Origin: Stomatobaculum sp.
GTDB lineage: Bacteria > Bacillota_A > Clostridia > Lachnospirales > Lachnospiraceae
Length of the DNA: 64,000 nt
NCBI GenBank assembly: GCA_017449925.1
Contig: JAFSYO010000124.1
Location: forward strand, 43,295 to 107,294
Direction of reading: 5' to 3'
Below the pieces are notes generated by a model. That model was not told where the DNA came from. It was given only the letters and a program-made list of their open reading frames with translations, and did not search any database. This document shows positions 61,807 through 64,000 of the stretch, piece by piece. A program made the position numbers and the translations under genes. Every line of letters starts with the position of its first letter. Position 1 is the first letter of the stretch.

Positions 61807-62652
61807 TTAATCCTGATTCCGGACAGTGCGGATCTCCGTGTCTGTCACAGTGATCTTCCCTTCCCGGAGAAGGCGGCCCGCCGCCCGCTTGAAAGCGTTC
61901 TTCGAAAGGCCGAAAGCCCTTTTCAGCTCTTCCGGGCTGCTTCCGTCCCCGTAGGGAAGCGCACCGCCGGCCTGCTCCAGGCGCTCCAGAAGAAGGGCAG
62001 CATCGTCCCCCATCTGCCGGAAGGCTTTCCGCCGCGGACTGAGATCCAGTTTTCCGTCCGGCCGTACTCTCAGCACCCTGGCTGTGACCTCCTGCCCCAC
62101 CTGATATGTTTCATAGACCTCTGCCGCAGGGATCAGCCCGAAGTACCTGTCTTCCACCGCGACAAAAACACCCATGTCGCGGACCTCATAGACGGTCCCG
62201 CTCACTTCCTGGTCCTTCTCGATCCCTTCCGCCGTTTTCAGCCACCGGTAAACACGCATCGTCGCAGCAAGCCGTCCGCTTCTGTCGACATAGAGCGCTG
62301 CCAGCACCTCCTGGCCCGGAGCTACTTCCCCTTCCATCTCCCGGAACGGCAGCAGGACGTCCCGCTCCAGTCCCAGGTCCAGGAAAGCCCCGATCTTCGT
62401 CACCTGCCGCACTTTCAGCTTCCCGGTCTCTCCCACCGTAAGCTTCGGCTTCCGCGTGGTCGCGATGGGCCGGTCATTGCTGTCTTTATAAAGAAATACT
62501 TCCACAGCGTCGCCCTCCGCGGCGCCTTCCGGCATCTGCTTCCGCGGAAGCAGGACTGTATCCGCCCCTTCTGTATCTCCGGGCGCCGCAAGGAAAGCTC
62601 CGAAATCCCGGATGCGTACAATATGAAGTGTCGTTATTCTGCCGATCTCCAT
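61807..62652 (-). CDS. cvfB: CvfB-family S1 RNA-binding protein
   Basis: 281 aa. Three S1-like beta domains (residues 1-60 RDFGAFLAAP; 70-135 KIGAFLDLGLERDVLLP; 145-210 MGVFVAVEDRYFGLIP) and a C-terminal winged helix (FGLSKNAFKRAAGRLLREGKI), the layout of CvfB/YitL, an RNA-binding regulator tied to virulence and translation in Gram-positives. AAGGGAG precedes the ATG. Confidence 0.92.
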   Translation of the reverse strand: MEIGRITTLHIVRIRDFGAFLAAPGDTEGADTVLLPRKQMPEGAAEGDAVEVFLYKDSNDRPIATTRKPKLTVGETGKLKVRQVTKIGAFLDLGLERDVLLPFREMEGEVAPGQEVLAALYVDRSGRLAATMRVYRWLKTAEGIEKDQEVSGTVYEVRDMGVFVAVEDRYFGLIPAAEVYETYQVGQEVTARVLRVRPDGKLDLSPRRKAFRQMGDDAALLLERLEQAGGALPYGDGSSPEELKRAFGLSKNAFKRAAGRLLREGKITVTDTEIRTVRNQD

Positions 62653-62678
62653 TTTAAGATCTCCCTTCTCTGTTTTCA

Positions 62679-62729
62679 GCTCGACAGAACCTTTGGTTCT
62701 GTATACCTCGCAAAAGTGCTCCTCACAAC
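62679..62729 (+). repeat. Direct repeat, copy 1
   Basis: About 50 bases (GCTCGACAGAACC...CTCACAAC) repeated at 62800-62849 with only a 3-4 base difference. Contains the perfect hairpin CAGAACC-TTT-GGTTCTG. Confidence 0.85.
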
Positions 62730-62731
62730 CA

Positions 62732-62781
62732 GTTGTTCTAAGCTCTTACTTCGCTTACGCTCGTAATCGCTAAGAACACTG
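62732..62781. repeat. Inverted repeat between the direct repeats
   Basis: GTTCTAAGCTCTTAC and GTAATCGCTAAGAAC form an imperfect stem between the two direct repeats. Confidence 0.5.
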
Positions 62782-62799
62782 GTATGGAACGCACGTACG

Positions 62800-62849
62800 G
62801 CTCGACAGAACCTTTGGTTCTGTATACCTCGCCTAGTGCTCCTCACAAC
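62800..62849 (+). repeat. Direct repeat, copy 2
   Basis: Second copy of the 62679-62729 element, ending just before the tRNA terminator. Confidence 0.85.
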
Positions 62850-62850
62850 G

Positions 62851-62882
62851 AAAAGACCGGAATCCCGACTGGGATTCCGGTC
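62851..62882 (-). terminator. Terminator of the tRNA-Gln pair
   Basis: Perfect 12-base stem GACCGGAATCCC / GGGATTCCGGTC with loop AGTC, followed by TTTT on the minus strand. Confidence 0.88.
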
Positions 62883-62887
62883 AAGCG

Positions 62888-62960
62888 CTGGGCTAGAAGG
62901 ATTCGAACCTTCACAATGACGGAGTCAGAGTCCGTTGCCTTACCATTTGGCGATAGCCCA
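62888..62960 (-). tRNA. tRNA-Gln (CTG anticodon)
   Basis: Cloverleaf read on the minus strand: acceptor TGGGCTA/TAGCCCA, D arm GCC...GGC, anticodon stem ACGGA/TCCGT with loop CTCTGAC (anticodon CTG), T-arm loop GGTTCGAATCC, discriminator G. CCA is not encoded. Confidence 0.94.
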
Positions 62961-63046
62961 ATCACAACAACGAATGCATTATATCCTTTCGAAAGCGGAA
63001 TGTCAACTGTTAAAAAAACAATTATTTTCCGCCGGGATATCCGCAG

Positions 63047-63119
63047 CAGGGCTGACCGGATTCGAACCGGTGGGATGAAGGAGTCAAAGTCCTTTGCCTT
63101 ACCGCTTGGCGACAGCCCT
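63047..63119 (-). tRNA. tRNA-Gln (TTG anticodon)
   Basis: Minus strand: acceptor AGGGCTG/CAGCCCT, D arm GCC...GGC, anticodon stem AAGGA/TCCTT with loop CTTTGAC (anticodon TTG), T-arm loop GGTTCGAATCC, discriminator G. CCA is not encoded. First of the two-tRNA transcript. Confidence 0.94.
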
Positions 63120-63156
63120 ATGTGCAGGATCAGTAAAACGTTCCCGCGCAAAGCCT

Positions 63157-63185
63157 ACTATAAATGACCCGGCCGGAAAACGCAA
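63157..63185 (-). promoter_or_regulatory. Promoter of the tRNA-Gln pair
   Basis: Minus strand TTGCGT (63180-63185), 17-base spacer, TATAGT (63157-63162), about 38 bases before the first tRNA. Confidence 0.65.
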
Positions 63186-63228
63186 GTACGTCTGCTTTTG
63201 TTTCTCCGTTGTTTTACCGTTGTTTTAC

Positions 63229-63253
63229 CCTTGTTTTTTGTCTCTAAACAAGG
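63229..63253 (+). promoter_or_regulatory. Hairpin in the upstream region of the pyrophosphatase gene
   Basis: CCTTGTTT and AAACAAGG form a perfect stem followed by TAATCTTTTTATAT. It could be a terminator-like leader element or an operator. Just before it the segment GTTGTTTTACC is repeated in tandem. Confidence 0.4.
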
Positions 63254-63342
63254 TAATCTTTTTATATAAGGAGGGACGTCGTTTTTTTTCTAAAAGAATA
63301 TGGCGTTCCGTTTTTTTCACATTTTTACAGGAGGGACTGCTT

Positions 63343-64000
63343 ATGGAAATGTATTTCGCAATCGGCTTTATCGGCGCGCTCGTCGCCCTGGGCTTTGCAC
63401 AGAGCAGAAGAAGTTCTGTCATGGCCTGCTCCGAGGGAAATGAGCGAATGCAGAAGATCGCCCAGGCGATCAGGGACGGCGCTGACGCCTATCTGAAGGC
63501 GCAGTACAGCACTGTCGCAAAGATCTTCGCCATCGTATTCGTGATTCTGCTGGCTATGGCCTTCGGCACCGGCGGGAACATGCTCTCCACCTTCACCCCC
63601 TTTGCCTTCCTGACCGGCGGCATCTTCTCCATGCTGGCAGGATACATCGGCATGAAGATCTCCACCAACGCCAACGCCCGCACGGCTAACGCCGCTTCCG
63701 AAAGCCTGAACAACGGCCTCCGGGTGGCCTTCGCCTCCGGTTCTGTCATGGGATTTACCGTCGTAGGCCTGGGCATGCTGGACATCTCCATCTGGTTCTT
63801 CCTGCTCCGTTTTGTGTTCGGCATCAGTGATCCTCTGGAGCTCGGAAACATCATGGTCATGAACGGCATGGGCGCTTCCTTCATGGCGCTGTTCGCCCGT
63901 GTGGGCGGCGGCATCTACACCACGGCTGCCGATGTAGGCGCGGACCTGGTGGGCAAGGTGGAAGCCGGCATCCCGGAGGATGATCCCCGGAACCCGGCGA
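63343..64000 (+). CDS. hppA: Membrane-bound proton/sodium-translocating pyrophosphatase, 5' part
   Basis: 219 codons, cut by the window end. It begins with a membrane helix (FAIGFIGALVALGFAQ), then GADAYLKAQYSTVAKIF, several further helices, and the pyrophosphate-binding DVGADLVGKVEAGIPEDDPR, diagnostic of V-type H+/Na+-PPases. The enzyme pumps ions using PPi hydrolysis. The residue that separates K+-dependent from K+-independent types lies beyond the window. GGAGG lies 8-9 bases before the ATG. Confidence 0.95.
   Translation, partial: MEMYFAIGFIGALVALGFAQSRRSSVMACSEGNERMQKIAQAIRDGADAYLKAQYSTVAKIFAIVFVILLAMAFGTGGNMLSTFTPFAFLTGGIFSMLAGYIGMKISTNANARTANAASESLNNGLRVAFASGSVMGFTVVGLGMLDISIWFFLLRFVFGISDPLELGNIMVMNGMGASFMALFARVGGGIYTTAADVGADLVGKVEAGIPEDDPRNPA

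Noticed and set aside
62843..63151. 102-codon frame across the two tRNA genes
   Set aside because: The sequence is fully explained by two tRNA cloverleaves; the repeated IGLSPxGKA peptide is just the tRNA similarity.
1..64000. CRISPR array
   Set aside because: No regularly spaced repeats and no cas genes were seen; all repeats found are dispersed or tandem pairs.

Overview
The window looks like chromosomal DNA of a spore-forming Clostridia, most likely a Lachnospiraceae-type Firmicute. The evidence is strong AGGAGG-type ribosome binding sites before almost every gene, sigma-A style promoters, U-tailed hairpin terminators, a perfect Firmicutes-type LexA box before uvrA, the spore-cortex enzyme PdaA, a GlnA-ANTAR pair, a TctABC transporter, an FtsEX/M23/S41 cluster and a membrane pyrophosphatase. 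No rRNA, CRISPR array, intact prophage or intact insertion sequence was seen.

Layout. 0-2 kb: glutamine synthetase and an ANTAR RNA-binding regulator, with a hairpin terminator between promoter and gene. 2-10.2 kb: envelope and housekeeping genes (zinc-ribbon membrane protein, L,D-transpeptidase, PdaA, XRE-Uma2 fusion, CorA, an orphan ATP-grasp enzyme, a DUF2974 hydrolase). 10.4-14.5 kb: LysR regulator, DUF4392 protein, secreted repeat protein, diaminopropionate ammonia-lyase. 14.6-18.7 kb: secreted GH5 glucanase, then a two-gene amino-acid-type ABC importer whose binding-protein lobes are in swapped order and fused to the permease. 18.8-26.2 kb: two membrane proteins and a hexarate (galactarate/glucarate) catabolic cluster: dehydratase interrupted by an in-frame TGA, a PrpR-like regulator with a decayed AAA+ domain, a DHDPS-family aldolase and a tartronate semialdehyde reductase. 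26.4-31.1 kb: potassium operon (TrkH/KtrB, TrkA/KtrA, short KdpD, KdpE) without KdpFABC.

31.2-39.7 kb is a genomic scrapyard: two toxin-antitoxin pairs (BrnTA and RelE/Phd), a large SEC-C protein plus two broken copies of its 3' end, an internally deleted IS256-type transposase, fragments of an ABC exporter, a lipoprotein, a YjbR/MmcQ protein and half of an SLC13 transporter, an intact flavin reductase, and two dispersed hairpin repeats. 39.7-46.2 kb: TctABC importer, a cysteine desulfidase/serine dehydratase-like enzyme, a divergent LysR and a UroD-family protein. 46.8-56.3 kb: XRE regulator, guaA, uvrA (SOS-type promoter), M20 amidohydrolase and a classic three-gene amino acid ABC importer. 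56.4-61.6 kb: a five-gene cell-wall unit (CdaR-like regulator, FtsE, FtsX, M23 peptidase, S41 protease). 61.8 kb to the end: CvfB, a pair of direct repeats, two tRNA-Gln genes and the start of a membrane pyrophosphatase.

Most genes lie on the minus strand and form short operons bounded by hairpin terminators. The points most worth following are the glnA leader hairpin with its ANTAR partner, the interrupted hexarate dehydratase, the swapped-lobe binding protein, the degenerate PrpR-type regulator and the repeated hairpins with compensatory changes. All functional calls come from motif and family recognition by eye; no database search was run.
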